Assembly: GCA_036346225.1 (NCBI GenBank)
Contig: JARFIW010001480.1
Span: 14,689,501 to 14,753,500 of the forward strand
From: Platerodrilus igneus
Lineage: Eukaryota; Arthropoda; Insecta; Coleoptera; Lycidae
Length of the DNA: 64,000 bases
Reading direction: 5' to 3'
Position numbers and translations under genes: made by a program
Shown here: positions 1 to 12,310 of the stretch, piece by piece
Position numbering within the stretch: position 1 is the first letter of the stretch
Layout of the letters: each line of letters opens with the position of its first letter
The notes under the pieces: model-generated
What the model saw: only the letters and a program-made list of their open reading frames with translations
Database searches by the model: none
Told to the model about the DNA's origin: nothing

Positions 1-1425
1 TTTCTTGATTATTAAATCCATCCATAAAAGTGCAAAGTTATAAAACGCTTTTATTAAAATTATAAGTAAAATACATTTAACAAGTTTGGTAATACGCTAA
101 AGCTGTATCTATGTGTAGCATTCTATGTATAGTCAAATATCTGTGCCTTCGATAACTGTTCGCAGGCGCGTTTTGGTTGAAAGCCCCCACCGGGAACACG
201 CCGTCGTTCGGGCGAGCGTGATAACCAGTCGGCCATGCGAGATTGTTGAGTCAAAATGTACGATTGGAAGCAGGCCGCCAATTTGCGGTTACATTTTAAG
301 CAGTCGAGATCCATCTTTAAATATCGGTTGGTATCCTACGAACGTTATTTAATTTGTTTAATTGAGATATTTTATTTAGCGCGCAAATAACCACCATAAA
401 ATCAACTTTGAAAACAACTATTCCAACCACTGATGTAAAACCACTTTGTATTACAGTCTGTAGGAAGTAACTTTGATGATGGAAAATTTGAATAATTTAT
501 AGAAGACCATTTTAGTACACAACGTTAGGATGTTATTTGATAAGACAGCAGGGTTCAACATATTGCAGCAGCTGATGGAAGTACGGTGATGACGTTTGAT
601 ATTACAACACCTCTTCACAGCTACAAAACGCAGCTTTGGTTCGTAGATAATTTTAAGAAATTTTCCGTGTTTCAAATTAGAAACACGCTATTTTGTTTAG
701 TGCATAAAAGCACGAAAATAATGAAATTTCAATTATTTGTTGTACTGGAATTTTCCAGTGTTAAAAATTATAATTCACAATTTTTAATGGTTTAAGAAAC
801 CATACACGTGGTTCATTTTGTACCGTTGGTAACAGCGACAGGTGTTTTTGATGTCACTTGTTTGTCTGCAATATACTGCTGACACATGTGTTCTAGTAAA
901 CATATGCTTTGAACAGCGTTTGCCTAAGTTGAGTAAACAAGAATATTTTTGTGATCTGTTTTTTTATTAGAAATTGAAACTAACACAAATAATTTAGATA
1001 AGGAGACTTGAGTAACTATGTTTTAAATTGTAACCCTCTCGAACAGATCTGCACGGGTCGGACCTTTGTTTTTGTAACAAGTTTACACTAAGTTTTAAAA
1101 TGTTTGATTATTAACTATTTTGATAAACCTTAATTTAAAACCCATGAACTCATTTAATTATTTATGAAATTTTGTAGCATTGAATTTTGTTTTAAAAGAG
1201 AATCTTTTGAGTAAATTATTGGTTCAAGATTAAAGTTTTTTATTTTGATCAAATATGGTCAAAATTAACTGCAAGAAACTAATATCCTTAAGAGTGGAAT
1301 TTTGATGTCAACTTATATAGGAGATATTTTTTTTAATATTTCTTTAGGTATGTTTGTGGTACACAAATAGTGTTCCACCCTTCTATTAAGCTAATTATTA
1401 CTATTTCTTACAGGAGCAGCGTCTT
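1..1425. other. Unassigned AT-rich DNA with a GC-richer patch
   Basis: I see no supportable gene here. A GC-richer stretch at about 155-330 stands out from AT-rich surroundings and is open in short frames on both strands, but no protein family is recognisable. It could be an untranslated exon, promoter-proximal DNA or repeat debris. About 850-905 resembles 7710-7765. Confidence 0.4.
850..960 (+). repeat. Short dispersed repeat, copy 1
   Basis: The stretch TGATGTCACTTGTTTGT followed by a near-match around ACACATGTG recurs at about 7710-7765 in the same orientation and order. The similarity is patchy and may reflect an old low-copy transposon. The family is unknown. Confidence 0.35.
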
Positions 1426-1429
1426 ATTC

Positions 1430-1660
1430 AGTTAAGACGGGTTTCTGTCATCGAAGGCGATTTTTTTTCTTTGGGTTTCCACGTCCACCCCTAGAAATAT
1501 ACCACGCTATTATCATAAATAAGTCAGGACTTGGTGGCGCCTATTTGTTTTGGATTAAGTTCAACTTACAATCAGAATTCGACTTACCCCCCCATTTCTC
1601 ATAGCTCTACCCAAGGAATAGACCCCTAGTTATGTCGGAAGACTTCGTTACACTTGCTCA
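1430..1660 (+). repeat. Dispersed repeat S, copy 1
   Basis: It shares blocks in the same order with 8560-8850: AGGACTTGGTGGCGC, then a spacer, then ATAGCTCTACCC, AATAGACCCCTAG and GTCGGAAG. A weaker copy lies at 4005-4140. No coding frame is conserved between copies, so it looks like a non-autonomous element or an untranslated part of a larger one. Superfamily unknown. Confidence 0.6.
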
Positions 1661-1664
1661 TAAC

Positions 1665-1860
1665 GTGAGGCCAGCTATATATAAGAAAAATTCGTTTCAC
1701 TGGCTTTCTATAAACGTAGGGCAGGTGCCTCAAAAACAATATTTGTTTCACTGGTGCCGGCAACGGCTAGGCACTCTGAAATAAAAGAAAATACGTTTCA
1801 CTAGCGCCCAAGCGTGAGGCTAGCTGAGCCCAGTTAGAAAATACGTTTCAACAAAAATGT
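1665..1860 (+). repeat. Short tandem motif array (TACGTTTCACT)
   Basis: The motif (A)AATWCGTTTCACT occurs four times at intervals of roughly 55-60 bases, with diverged GC-richer sequence between copies (GTGAGGCCAGC-like, CGTGAGGCTAGC-like). It directly abuts repeat S copy 1 and may be part of the same element. Confidence 0.55.
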
Positions 1861-4004
1861 TGTTTAACTAATAATTTATTGATATCACCAACACATTGTG
1901 GATATATTTAATTCTTTATTCTTGGATAAAAGTTATTTATTACATAATAGATACCTTCTGATTTTAATATGTTCCATTTTGTAAAAAGGGCAAGTTAACA
2001 ATTTTAAATGATCCACTCTGATAGGGTTCCTGTATCTACCCTAAAATCACATCCTTTTAATACTTGCTAGATACAGTGGTGTCCAACTTTTAGTTTTCCG
2101 TTTGTAACGAATATATATTCTGTGGCACTGGTTTTAAAGAGATCACATCTATTCATTGTAGATCTGTGATATCTGATTTTTTGTATTCGATATAGTTATA
2201 TCTGAAGGAAACAATTTCACAATAGACCAGGACATTATTACCATTTAATTAGCGTTCAATGCATTACTAGGAAATATTTAATAGCAATAAACACTTTGAA
2301 AACGTATTTAAAAAGGAACAAGTCATTTGTGTTGCCTAATCCATAGGCGGATTATATCATTTCAGTTATTAAATTAAAATAGCGCTTGCGTAAATAAGGT
2401 CACGAGGTACGCGCAAGACATATCAACTGTTCTCTACGTGGAGAGTACGAAAAGGCAAATTCGTCATTGTAGTTTAACATGTGAACGAAGCTGCAAACTT
2501 AAGACGATGCGGACACGAGCACGTGTCAAGTGGAGCCTCTGAATACCCATAATATGGTAGGAGCATAGGAGTCGTGGTCGTCTTGGGGGCCCAAGAATGA
2601 TGGTCATTCTTTTAGTTCCGGCAAAGCAATAGATCACGCTCCCTAATAAAAATGGCTAGACAGGTCGGTGATTATTAATGGTGAGACCACAATATTTAAG
2701 TAATTTTTATACTAAAACAAAATATCTTTAATTCCTTAGCGCGTGGAATAACCAGGGTTATATTTAATAATTAAAGCAACTGTCGTTAAGGATGTATGCA
2801 AAGCTGTTGTTCGACATTTCTTGGTAGACACGTTTTGAACAGATGTTGGTCGACAACGTTAAACCCTAGGCATCAAATTTTGTAAGCAGGACCTGAACTT
2901 GTGCATCGCAGTTCGGTAGCAAGAGGTAATTTCTTCGCTAAGCCCAGGTATTAAAACTTTCAGTTACTATGTTTGCTAGACTTTTAAAAGTGTTCATATT
3001 AAATTTTAATAAAGGATTGCCTAATCATGCTAAAGTTTGTGCACGAATTAACTTTGCATGAGATCATAAAATTGTAATATATCTTTAATTTGATAGCAAA
3101 GTTATTTGTTAAAATTGTGCTAAACAAAGTTAAATAACGTGAAATATGGTTTTTTAGGAAGCAATAGTAAAGTAATTTTGTAAGACACGTGGAATATACA
3201 TGTGTTCAAAATGTTGTGATTCCAAAGTCCACTTCCTGTTTAAAAAGATTTAATTACAGATGTCTAATCTTTAGTAAGGTCATTGTGTCATTCTTATACC
3301 TGGATAAATATGAAACTCTATTTACTTAAACTTGCTACATGTGATTTAAATTTTTTTTATAAAGAATATGAACTAAACTTATGTGATATATATGTACACC
3401 AATACACAGATCTGTTCGTTGGGAAATTAAGTATCGTGTTTTAAATTATTATTAAAAGTAAGGTCTTGTTATGTCAAGACAGATTTATAAGAAAAACCAG
3501 AGTTCATTTTTATTATTTTGTATTTGTAACTATATTTAACAAAAAAAAAAAAACGAAAAGAGAGAAACGACATTAAATTACATTTTTGGATTCAAGTTTT
3601 TTATTCTATGAATAATTAATTTTAATAAGAATATCTTGGAGAAAATAAATTTTTTTGAGTAACGAAATTAGACGAATGCTGAAACAACATAAAAGTACAG
3701 ACATGTTACAATTGATTTATTCTAGATATCCATTTTCAACTAAAATACCTTTGGTGTGGTAATCTCAAGATTATCAACCCATAATTATTATTATGCTCTT
3801 TTATTGAAAAGCACAAATAGTGTCTTTTTAATAGAAAATTTGTTGTGTAACTTTTTCTTTCAGGATCATCGTGATAAAAGAGGATGTAGGTACGTTTAAG
3901 AGGTTTCCAGATGTGTTAGTTCATTAAGTTGTAAGTTTTTTAAGGTGCTTATATACAATGAGTTTCTGTATCTTCTCATAGGGGTATTGAATTTCTTGTA
4001 TTGT
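1861..4004. other. Unassigned AT-rich intergenic or intronic DNA
   Basis: No reading frame, RNA gene or recognisable mobile element is seen. A GC-richer segment at about 2480-2690 is the only compositional feature. About 2065-2100 (GATACAGTGGTGTCC) may be a very short fragment of repeat S. Confidence 0.4.
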
Positions 4005-4140
4005 CCATATAGATACAGTGGCGCTCAATTTCCCTTTTTCTTTCTATGTTTGCTTATTATTGAGTTTATACCATACCCACGCCCATTCTCATTGCTCACC
4101 CTTGGGGTAATTCCCAGACTAAGCCGCGAACAAGTAAAAA
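4005..4140 (+). repeat. Dispersed repeat S, copy 2 (diverged)
   Basis: It contains GATACAGTGGCGCTCAATTT, then CCATTCTCATTGCTCACCC, CTTGGGGTAATTCC and AGACTAAGC. This is the same order of blocks as S copies at 1430-1660 and 8560-8850, but more diverged. The open frame across it is not conserved in the other copies. Confidence 0.45.
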
Positions 4141-4332
4141 AGGATAAAGCTTCACTTGTATCCAACGAGTGGAGGCGAAGATGGTTCACGTTTCACGAAG
4201 AATATTTCAGCATTACCCTTCTCATGAGCTCCCAACTAAGTTAGCCACATGTGCAACAAGTTTTTATAGTTCCACCCAGCACGCGTAAAAAGTTCAGGTT
4301 CCTTTTAATTCCCAGTGAATTAAAAACAAAAA

Positions 4333-4612
4333 AGGCGGCTCTGTGGTGTAGTGGTATGTGTGTGACTACTACGCCCAAGGTCCCGGGTTCGATACCCGAC
4401 ACGGTCCGCTTGAAAAATGTTAGGCGAGCATTTTTCACAAAAATACACCCTCGTTCGGATGAGAAGTAAAGTGGAGGTCTCGTGTGTGAGTGTTGTCACC
4501 TTGCTTAGAACAGCAACGGTTCGGCAAAATTCCGAATTTTCCAGGTTAAAAAAACTCGTTTCCTGGCCAATGTAGTACCTACGGGTGGAGCATTGGAAAA
4601 TCACATGTAAGG
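4333..4612 (+). mobile_element. tRNA-derived SINE, complete copy with target site duplication
   Basis: The 5' head is tRNA-like: GGCGGCTCTGTGG, an A-box-like TGGTGTAGTGGTATG and a B box GGGTTCGATACCC. The body includes GAAAAATGTTAGGCGAGCAT and AACAGCAACGGTTCGGCAAA, and the tail AATGTAGTACC...GGAGCATTGGAAAATC. A perfect 14-base direct repeat, ATTAAAAACAAAAA, lies at 4319-4332 and 4613-4626, as expected of target-primed reverse transcription. Other copies are at 41603-41899, 54641-54873, 20245-20495 and a fragment near 16595-16720. It should be transcribed by RNA polymerase III and mobilised by a partner LINE (family knowledge); the partner was not identified. Confidence 0.9.
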
Positions 4613-4629
4613 ATTAAAAACAAAAACCG

Positions 4630-5600
4630 CTACACTAGTCCAACAAAATGGGGCGTAGAACAGTAACTGCTACATTAACGCCAAACGCTTTGGAACTCGA
4701 ACTGAGTAACCATTTACGTACCCCATCTAAATAATAAAAAATAGAATTTGCCACATTGGCACCGCATCGTAAGGTCCAAGTTGAAAAAATAAAAATAAAT
4801 TTGTTACAAAACAATAATGGAAAAAATACACAAGAACGATGTCTTAGGAGAGAAAACTTCCTCCTAATTGAAGAACATAAAAGATTCAAGTACGGAAAAG
4901 GGGCGTATGTATAAATCAAACTAAAGTTTAAAAATAGCTTGCCTACAACCAGTACAAATTTCTAGGTTATCTTAGGAATAAAATACAACCTGCAAACTGA
5001 ACAACCTAAACATATCAATTACAACGAATAGCTGCATAATCAAACTATGTTTAAGAATACTTTCAAACAATAATAAAAAGTACACTAGCACAAATTCTTT
5101 CAGGTTGTCTTAGGGGTGTAAAACCCTAGCCATAAATTGAAAAACCCAAAAGTTGCAATTACAAAAATCGAAATAGGGCTAAAAAATACCTTCCGTACAC
5201 TAGAATAAACTTCTAGGGAATTAAAACACGGATTCCAAACAAAAAAACATAAAAATCGTTAAGAAGAATTTTTAAGAAGCCAAATTATGGTTTAAAATAT
5301 CTCTAATAGTCATGGAAAAACTACATCAGTGATAATTCTAGGTTATCTTAAAGGGGGTAAACAATACCTCCAAGCAGAAAACATAAAGGTCACAATCGTG
5401 ATAAAAGGGTGAACAAAATCAAATATCGTTAAATAGACCTCTAAACGTGTACAGTTTACGGGTGTAAACATCGCCTCAAATAGAAAAATTAAAAAAAAGC
5501 AGTGTGTGCAAATCAGAGTACTGTTGAAACACTCTAAACAGTAACCGAAAAATAAACTAATACAAATTTGTACAAGCCATCTTATCGTATGTGTGTATTT
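4630..5600 (+). repeat. Degenerate tandem array, about 120-150 bp units
   Basis: A block resembling ACTAGYACAAATTYCTAGGTT followed by RTCTTAGG and a run of AACCTRMAA recurs at about 4940, 5090, 5210, 5325 and 5565, with a weak start near 4640. Spacing is irregular, so the units have drifted and suffered indels. No gene is visible inside. The SINE at 4333-4612 abuts its left side. Confidence 0.5.
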
Positions 5601-8555
5601 GTTTATACGAACATCGTTATGCCGCTGATGTTTAAATTGATGTATGTAACTTTAAAACTTTACCTGTTTACAGGAATAATGAAATAATGCTGTATTGAAA
5701 CAGATTTAGGTGACGTAGTAAATTGAAATGTTTGCTTTATTTACTGAACATATAGATGGCATTTTGAAAAAGGAACTCCATTTCATCAGGAGGTCATAAT
5801 TAAAACCCCCGGGGATTCTCACTAAACTAGACTAGACGAGTTGGCGCCCATAATTAACGACCGGTTAAAAACCCTTTCAAGAAAAGTGTTATTAGGTAAC
5901 GTAGCTCGAAATTTCACCTCGTTATTTGGTAAATTATTCGATTTTTTGTTCCATTTCTTTAATTGTTCATATAGAGACCCAATAAAGTCGGGGAAAAAAC
6001 GCTCTCGTCACGAAACAACTACAAAGACGCCAAAATCAAACCATTGCTGGGCTAGCAGGCACATTCTTTACAATGCGCATAAAGTTAACAAGACTTTGTA
6101 AGTGTAGGAAAATTTAGGATCAAAAGTTGAAACAAAAGCATAAGGAGTTAATGCAAGATTACATTTCTACTAAAAACTTAGGTTACCAGGGCAAGTTAGT
6201 AAATAATAAGATGCAAAAATCCTGAAATTTTTAGAAAACAGAGAAAAGCCACATATTTAACAAAGCAAAAAATTTAGTGGCGGGGCCTAAGGCAATATTG
6301 CTTAAGCAATTTGAGCGGTTGGGTAGACAAACAAGTATATCGCTTAAACTTGATTTCTGGAAAATATTATTAATTGTTAATACTGTAACAAGACGTTAAA
6401 AAGTCAACCTTCGGAACAATACATTCATCAAAGATGAATTACATTTAAAATCATTATAAGCTGACAAAAGGAATCTTCTTGAAGCTATTTTAAATAATTC
6501 GAGACGCTTCAGATTTCTATTTAGATTTTGACAGAACAATTGAATGAAATATTTAAAGATCGCGCTTCGCGAGTATTAAATGTGTTCGAATCCAGTCTTG
6601 ATTATAGTACACTATGTATTATTAAGTCGTTATATGAATTAGATTAAGTGCTAATATAAATACATCTATGTGATATAATTATGGAAGTTCGTGATTGATA
6701 TAAATTAACAGTTAGTTATAAATAAATAACGTTTCGATTGTTAATTATAATTGCGCCGAGTAGTAATTTAGAAATAGTATTGTCATTTTAAGGAAGTCAG
6801 TACTGTTCGTGATTAAGTGGAATAAATTATCCTTAGTACATTATAACTTCACTGCAGCTACGAGTATATAGGCTTGTGTAATCAGTTGGTCGTAAAGAAC
6901 TGTTGTTGCAAAAGAACTTTCGTTCAATAGGTTATTTTCTGCTGCAGTTTAATTATTATAGCCAACATTTGTAACAATTTTTTTTTGACGATTATAAAAG
7001 CTTATAAATTTAATTATAAAATACACTGCACAGTTTATTCAAATTAACAATTAATTTTGTGTTCAGACCAGTACCGTATAGCCCAATCACGAGGCGTATA
7101 TTAATTAATAAAAATAGTATAAGCTCCTTTCGTATACGTTGGTCATTTAGATTGCACTTCCAATGTGCCTTGTGCGCATCCCGTCGACAGTAGAGCCAGT
7201 CTGGCTCGACCACTCGTTGCAGTTACAAGCATCATGGAGACCACTAAAGTCCGAGCTGGCAATCTACGCTTGGCCATAAACGTGGCGGCGTAATCAAGTG
7301 CTGAATACGCTTGACTTTTGTTTGTTTCTAATAACGGTAAGCCAGTTAAATAATTATTAGAGTAGACTAAATGATTTTATTATAGCATTCACACTCACTC
7401 TCAGCTATACCGATTTTTAATTTCACAATTCACAATTCATAAAGTTACGAACCTGCAAGTTCAAATATCATGTTTAATTTCTCAATTTACCGTTAATTAA
7501 TCTCGCTGTAACAAAAGTTAAAGAAGAGTCAAAAATGATGCACATTCGTCTTATGGATTGATTTTGTTTCGATTAACTTCGATGGATTGCACAACAAATT
7601 GATAAAAATTGTTCCCAGTAATGGTCCAATATAATTCGCAGTAATGCATTTAATTCGTCATCAGTTCAAAAGAAGAAACTCAAGCTTACGCTTTGTAAAA
7701 CCCAGATGTGGAAAGTTCGCTGATGTCGCTTGTTTGTTAAAGAATTGCAGGCTAACACATGTGGTCTTGACAAGGTATGTGTTTCAATGAAGTTCAAAGT
7801 ACAACCAAGTTGCTGAGGTAAGCGTTAGCATAAGGACTTGACCTGGCAACAGCTGTTCTAAATCTTGACAGCGAGGCGAATATTTGAAACTTAAATGATA
7901 GCGTCTTTTTATTTGTTTTACAAGGAAGTCGATTAAACTTTTATCGTTTGGATTTCATTATTGTATAAATTATTGCTTACATTTGATATTACTGCTAAAA
8001 ATTAAGATTATTAATCTCTTTATTTAATCCGGAAACGTATTTCTTTCAAGTTCAACAACACAAAGTAATTATGAGAACTAATTTTACTTAACTTTGAGTA
8101 TCTAACACATATTTGTAAACCAAGGTAAACAGATCTGTGTATTTTGGGTATCTAAAAACTATACGATCATATTTAAATTATTGCTGACATTTTGATTCCT
8201 AGTACAAATTATCAAAATTCTCATATTTAGATAAATGAGTCAAAAAGATTAGACTGCCTTATTGTTGTACATTTTTGTATATAAAATTTTACTACTACAG
8301 AAAGAAATAAATTTAATTAAAGAACCATCATATGATTTAATTGAACAACTGTTTTATTTTGGACAAGTGCGTCCAAAAGGTAGAGATAAATGAGTTAAAA
8401 GGTAAAAGAAAAGATACCTTTTTATAAAAAATATATTATTGGCTGTGAGTCAATAAAGAAGTACCAAGCAGCGCTTTTCAGAAGTTAGATATCTAAATTT
8501 CCTTTTAATATTTATACTTAAATTTTTGGTATTAATAACTATTCTTTTTTCTTTA
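5601..8555. other. Unassigned AT-rich DNA
   Basis: No convincing gene. The open frame at 5841-6101 has no recognisable domain and is within chance length. A GC-richer segment at 7140-7290 carries no identified feature. A short dispersed repeat partner lies at about 7710-7765. Confidence 0.4.
7700..7820 (+). repeat. Short dispersed repeat, copy 2
   Basis: Partner of 850-960: TGATGTCGCTTGTTTGT followed by a GCAGGCTAACACATGTG-like block. Diverged and unclassified. Confidence 0.35.
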
Positions 8556-8559
8556 TTGT

Positions 8560-8850
8560 ATAAGGTGGCAAGAGTGTATCTCTTGCGCCCTTCGTTACTA
8601 TAATAACAATGTTTTTTCAGATCCTGTGTTTTGCAGTAAAAGCGATGTTTCCCCCTGAGGATTTCCAAGTTCTCCCATAGGGTAACCCGTGCTTTAATAA
8701 TTCTAGGACTTGGTGGCGCTCTTTTGCACCCCCTATTTTGTATTTTAGAGTCAGTATAGAAAACAATAATTTTGTTGTGAAACCCACGACTACTCCTCAT
8801 AAGCTCTACCCGAGAAATAGACCCCTAGCTTAGTCGGAAGGCTGTCTATT
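8560..8850 (+). repeat. Dispersed repeat S, copy 3
   Basis: This is the longest copy of repeat S, with the blocks AGGACTTGGTGGCGC, CATAAGCTCTACCC, AATAGACCCCTAG and AGTCGGAAG in the same order as 1430-1660. A minus-strand open frame at 8450-8800 crosses it but is not preserved in the other copies, so I do not call it a gene. Confidence 0.6.
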
Positions 8851-9062
8851 TCCCTTCATTATAAGGGAATCGAATAACTGAACTATATAATATAATAACA
8901 TATATAGCCAGTTTGTTTTACATTATCTGAGTAGATTAAAAACTAAAATATGCAAAGCGTACATGATCCTTTCAAATTAAGTTAGCAATCGAAGAAGAAT
9001 GAAGTCATGAACGTGATTTGAACTTGTATCCATCCGATTTGTATTCGACGCTGTAATAGCTG

Positions 9063-9126
9063 AGCCCCAGTGTAGTTCAGTTGGTAGACCGTTCTAATAC
9101 AAACCAGGTTCGAATCCTTTCCGTGA
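9063..9126 (+). other. tRNA-like sequence, probably a decayed SINE head or tRNA pseudogene
   Basis: An A-box-like TAGTTCAGTTGGTAGA and a B-box-like GGTTCGAATCC are present with tRNA-like spacing. The part between them is too short and does not give a clear anticodon stem, and no acceptor stem closes it. It is therefore unlikely to be a functional tRNA. The head sequence differs from the SINE at 4333, so it may be a second SINE family. Confidence 0.5.
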
Positions 9127-9129
9127 CTT

Positions 9130-11095
9130 TATATTTCCTTTCCTTTAATTACTAGTTCCATTTGCAATGATCACCCAGATGCTATATAAAAGTCTAAATT
9201 ATAATTTCACCTGAAAAGCGAATTTTGCAATGTTTAAAATCAACTTGCTCTGTGCAACCACCTTTATATTTCTATTCAAAAACTAAAAGTTACTCTATTT
9301 AGTCCGAAAAAAATATTTTTCATTGGATGGACGACGACATATGATTTTGGTTACTAGTTAGGGATATTCATAATGCATTCGACGCCTTAAAAATTCAATA
9401 AATGATGGAAAAAGCTCATATAATAAGCACTAAAATGCTTTCTCTGGCTTATATGTGGCATTAATTGGCATGCATATAAGTTCAAGATGATATTCTTTGT
9501 TGGAATGTTAGTTAGACAAAACCACACGTCTGACGATAATCATTACAATGCCATATTTTATGGGAAATATCTGTTTAATTAGTTTTGAATAATCAAGTAT
9601 TAAAATTACAATGTCAAATATGCTTTCCTCAACATTCTAACCTAATGAATGCTAAACAAAATATGAATTTTAGAATCTTCAAAATACGATTAATTTATTA
9701 AGACACAACTACGTGTCGATCTAAAGATCGTAGAAAATTTACATGAATATGTCGTTACGAACATCAACATTGGCCAAGGTTTTCAAGTATAAGAAGGCGA
9801 CTGGTACAGAAATGTTCTCGAAAAATTATTAGAAACTCCCTCAGATTTTCCACTATTTCTTACTTCTGAATTGTGCTATGCAATAAAACTGTCGGCCTAG
9901 ACAAAATATACCCCGTTCGAATAGCTTTAATGCCTGCCAAATTCTGCAAACTGCAATGCAGCTACGTAGAATTTGACCTTTAAAATTTTAATTTGGGATA
10001 TTCCGATTTAATAGAGGTCGGTTAGAAAGCAAATTAATATGATAATGGCCGTGCATTACACGGATCACGTTAAAGAATGCGTCTAATGAAAACCAAATAA
10101 GCACAAATCAAGGCAAGAGAACGTATAAAATTCTTTCTTAATTCATCTACTTTATAGATTAAAATAACTTTATGGTTTAAAATCTTTAATGCCATGACGT
10201 TGCACATGATGCTTTTACTTTGATTTTTCGAGCAAAAATAACGTCAGTGTCTAATTGGCTTTCACCTTTTAAATAAGACTGAATTTTAGACGTTAAATCA
10301 AATTGTACAAAATTTTTTGGGGTTTTTTTACTACCTACGATCGAATTCTACGAAATAAAATAAACGTCATCGATGTTAAGGCGACACATTATTTTTGCTC
10401 TATACGTTCGTATTTTATAATTTATTCATAAATTTACAAGCATCAATATGAAAATTTGTGATATCCCTCTGAATTTCACGTTAAATTGTAATTTATAATT
10501 AAAACAGTTCTTTTATTGCTGTGGGAGTTGATGCAACCTGGTTAACATTACATAGGAGTATGGCGGTAGCTTTTCGTCGAAAAAAGTATGGGTGGTGAGC
10601 TGGTTTTAAACAGCAATCTTTATCACAGCTAGTCTGTTTTTAAACTACGAGGGCGAATGAAAATATAATTTAGACTGTAAAAGACAACTAGAAAATATCA
10701 CTAGATTACATTTGGAGGCAAATTTTAATCATACTATATTATCCACAAATTTATATAAATAAAATTGATATAAAAATTTCTAAAAGATGGAAAATTCATG
10801 CAACTTTTAAATGTCACTGTTAGTAAACTAAATTGCCTGTTAAACAATCTCGTAAAGTACTTAATATGTTTCAACTTGCATTGGGGTTGTTCCCTATATT
10901 GATAATTAAAAAATAAATGTGAAATTAGTTTAATTGTAAACAACATGAAACAATTATAAGTAGTTATTGTTATAAAAAATATGATACAGACTGCAAGAGT
11001 ATGTTCCTAGAATACCAAAAGAATGGTTAAAGTTGAAGGAAACCACCTCGAGAAGATATCACACTTAGAACACAAGTTTCATTTTTGAATGATGC
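9130..11095. other. Unassigned AT-rich DNA
   Basis: I see nothing here that I can support as a gene or a named repeat. Confidence 0.4.
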
Positions 11096-11099
11096 TGGG

Positions 11100-12310
11100 T
11101 TGGTTCAAAAAATTTCACAACCGGTGAATAACACATTACACATTCTTAATCAGACTTTCTGAACTACTTTCAGCCCAAGTGAAATAATCGGAGGTTCCAA
11201 CAAGTCGCCTATAACTCCATCTAATCTACACATTTCGTCTTCTTCCTATATCATGTGTTCAATACAGTTGTTCTAACGAACAGCCGTAACATGGCGTTTA
11301 TTAACAATTTATCAATATCTCACAAGTTGAAAATGGCGTTTTTGGCCGCAACGTCGCTTTCAATTTGTAACTAAATTAACTCAATTGGATAGAGTTCAAA
11401 ATGATAAGGTGGTATGTGTAACACAAATTTATTATAATTTTTGGCCATTTCATCAATCACATGCTGCTTATATTGTTTCTTATGCAATTTAATTAAACGG
11501 AGCAGTTCTGATCGCACCATGATTTCGCTAAATTGAATATCTTTTGATCGTAGCCATTCTAGGATATCCCTCTTTTTCGAAGATGTGGTTGGTATCGCCT
11601 CTAATCCGCGGCTGTGATAAGACGCATTGTCCATAACAATTACAACAGTATCTGGTAATTTTGAAAATATACGATTGAACCATTTCTCGAACACGGTTGA
11701 ATTCATTTTCTCATGATAATCGACAGGTCGTTGCCTCTAAAAACCAGCTTCTACAAAACCTTCTATAGACATTACGTGCACCATAATACAAGCCGCTTTC
11801 CTTTTCCCTGAAGGTAGTTTGTTGATAGTCGATAACCCTTCAATAAACGCCTGCCTCTAATTTCTTGTGTTATCGTCTACCCACAGTTTTTCTTTTGTAT
11901 GGCCTTCATTAATTCACATTTCGTCAAGGTAATGAATAGGTCGACCCTTCTTCCTAAACTGTTTAATAGTAAGCAGATATTTTCGCCTCCATCTAATAAA
12001 ATCGTCACGTTCAATTAACACACTACTGCGACTGCCTTTTAAATACTTAAAATTAATTTGCTTAATAAATTGTACAAAAATGAACGACTCATTTATGGTA
12101 AATCTGTATTGTTTCTCAACTCTTGTACAATTTTGTTTAAAGTGGGCAGTTGATTTTTACTAATTTTCGAATGAAGTTTTATCACTCATTATAATTTTCC
12201 ACGCAAGCAGGACGTCCGCCCAAGTATTTGGAAGGAGTAATTGTGCCTGTATTCCTTTTTTTTTAAGTTTCATAAACTGTTGAGTTTGCAACACCTTGTT
12301 ACGTTCATTT
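11100..12310 (-). pseudogene. IS630/Tc1-mariner-type DDE transposase relic
   Basis: The longest clean piece is 11371-11706, with VIVMDNASYHSRG (second catalytic Asp) and LHIPPYHFELYPIELI (usually NPIE, third acid). Upstream on the minus strand, near 11925-11700, other frames give IHYLDEM (first Asp, normally YLDETW), EGHTKEKLWVDD and VDYHEKMNSTVFEKWF, in the order usual for this multicopy arthropod DDE_3-type family. Downstream of the acidic NPIE motif a decayed tail is legible to about 11130. An N-terminal helix-turn-helix-like VANSTVYET is near 12290. Several stops and frame changes make it inactive. Its N-terminal edge coincides with the start of repeat R copy 1, suggesting R inserted there. 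Confidence 0.85.

Noticed and set aside
4334..4405. Functional tRNA gene
   Set aside because: A and B boxes are present, but the sequence is the head of a SINE with a body, a tail and a target duplication; the tRNA fold is not complete.
5841..6101. 86-codon plus-strand open frame
   Set aside because: No domain, no splice or promoter context, and a length within chance expectation.
8450..8800. 116-codon minus-strand open frame
   Set aside because: It overlaps repeat S and is not conserved in the other copies; no domain is recognised.
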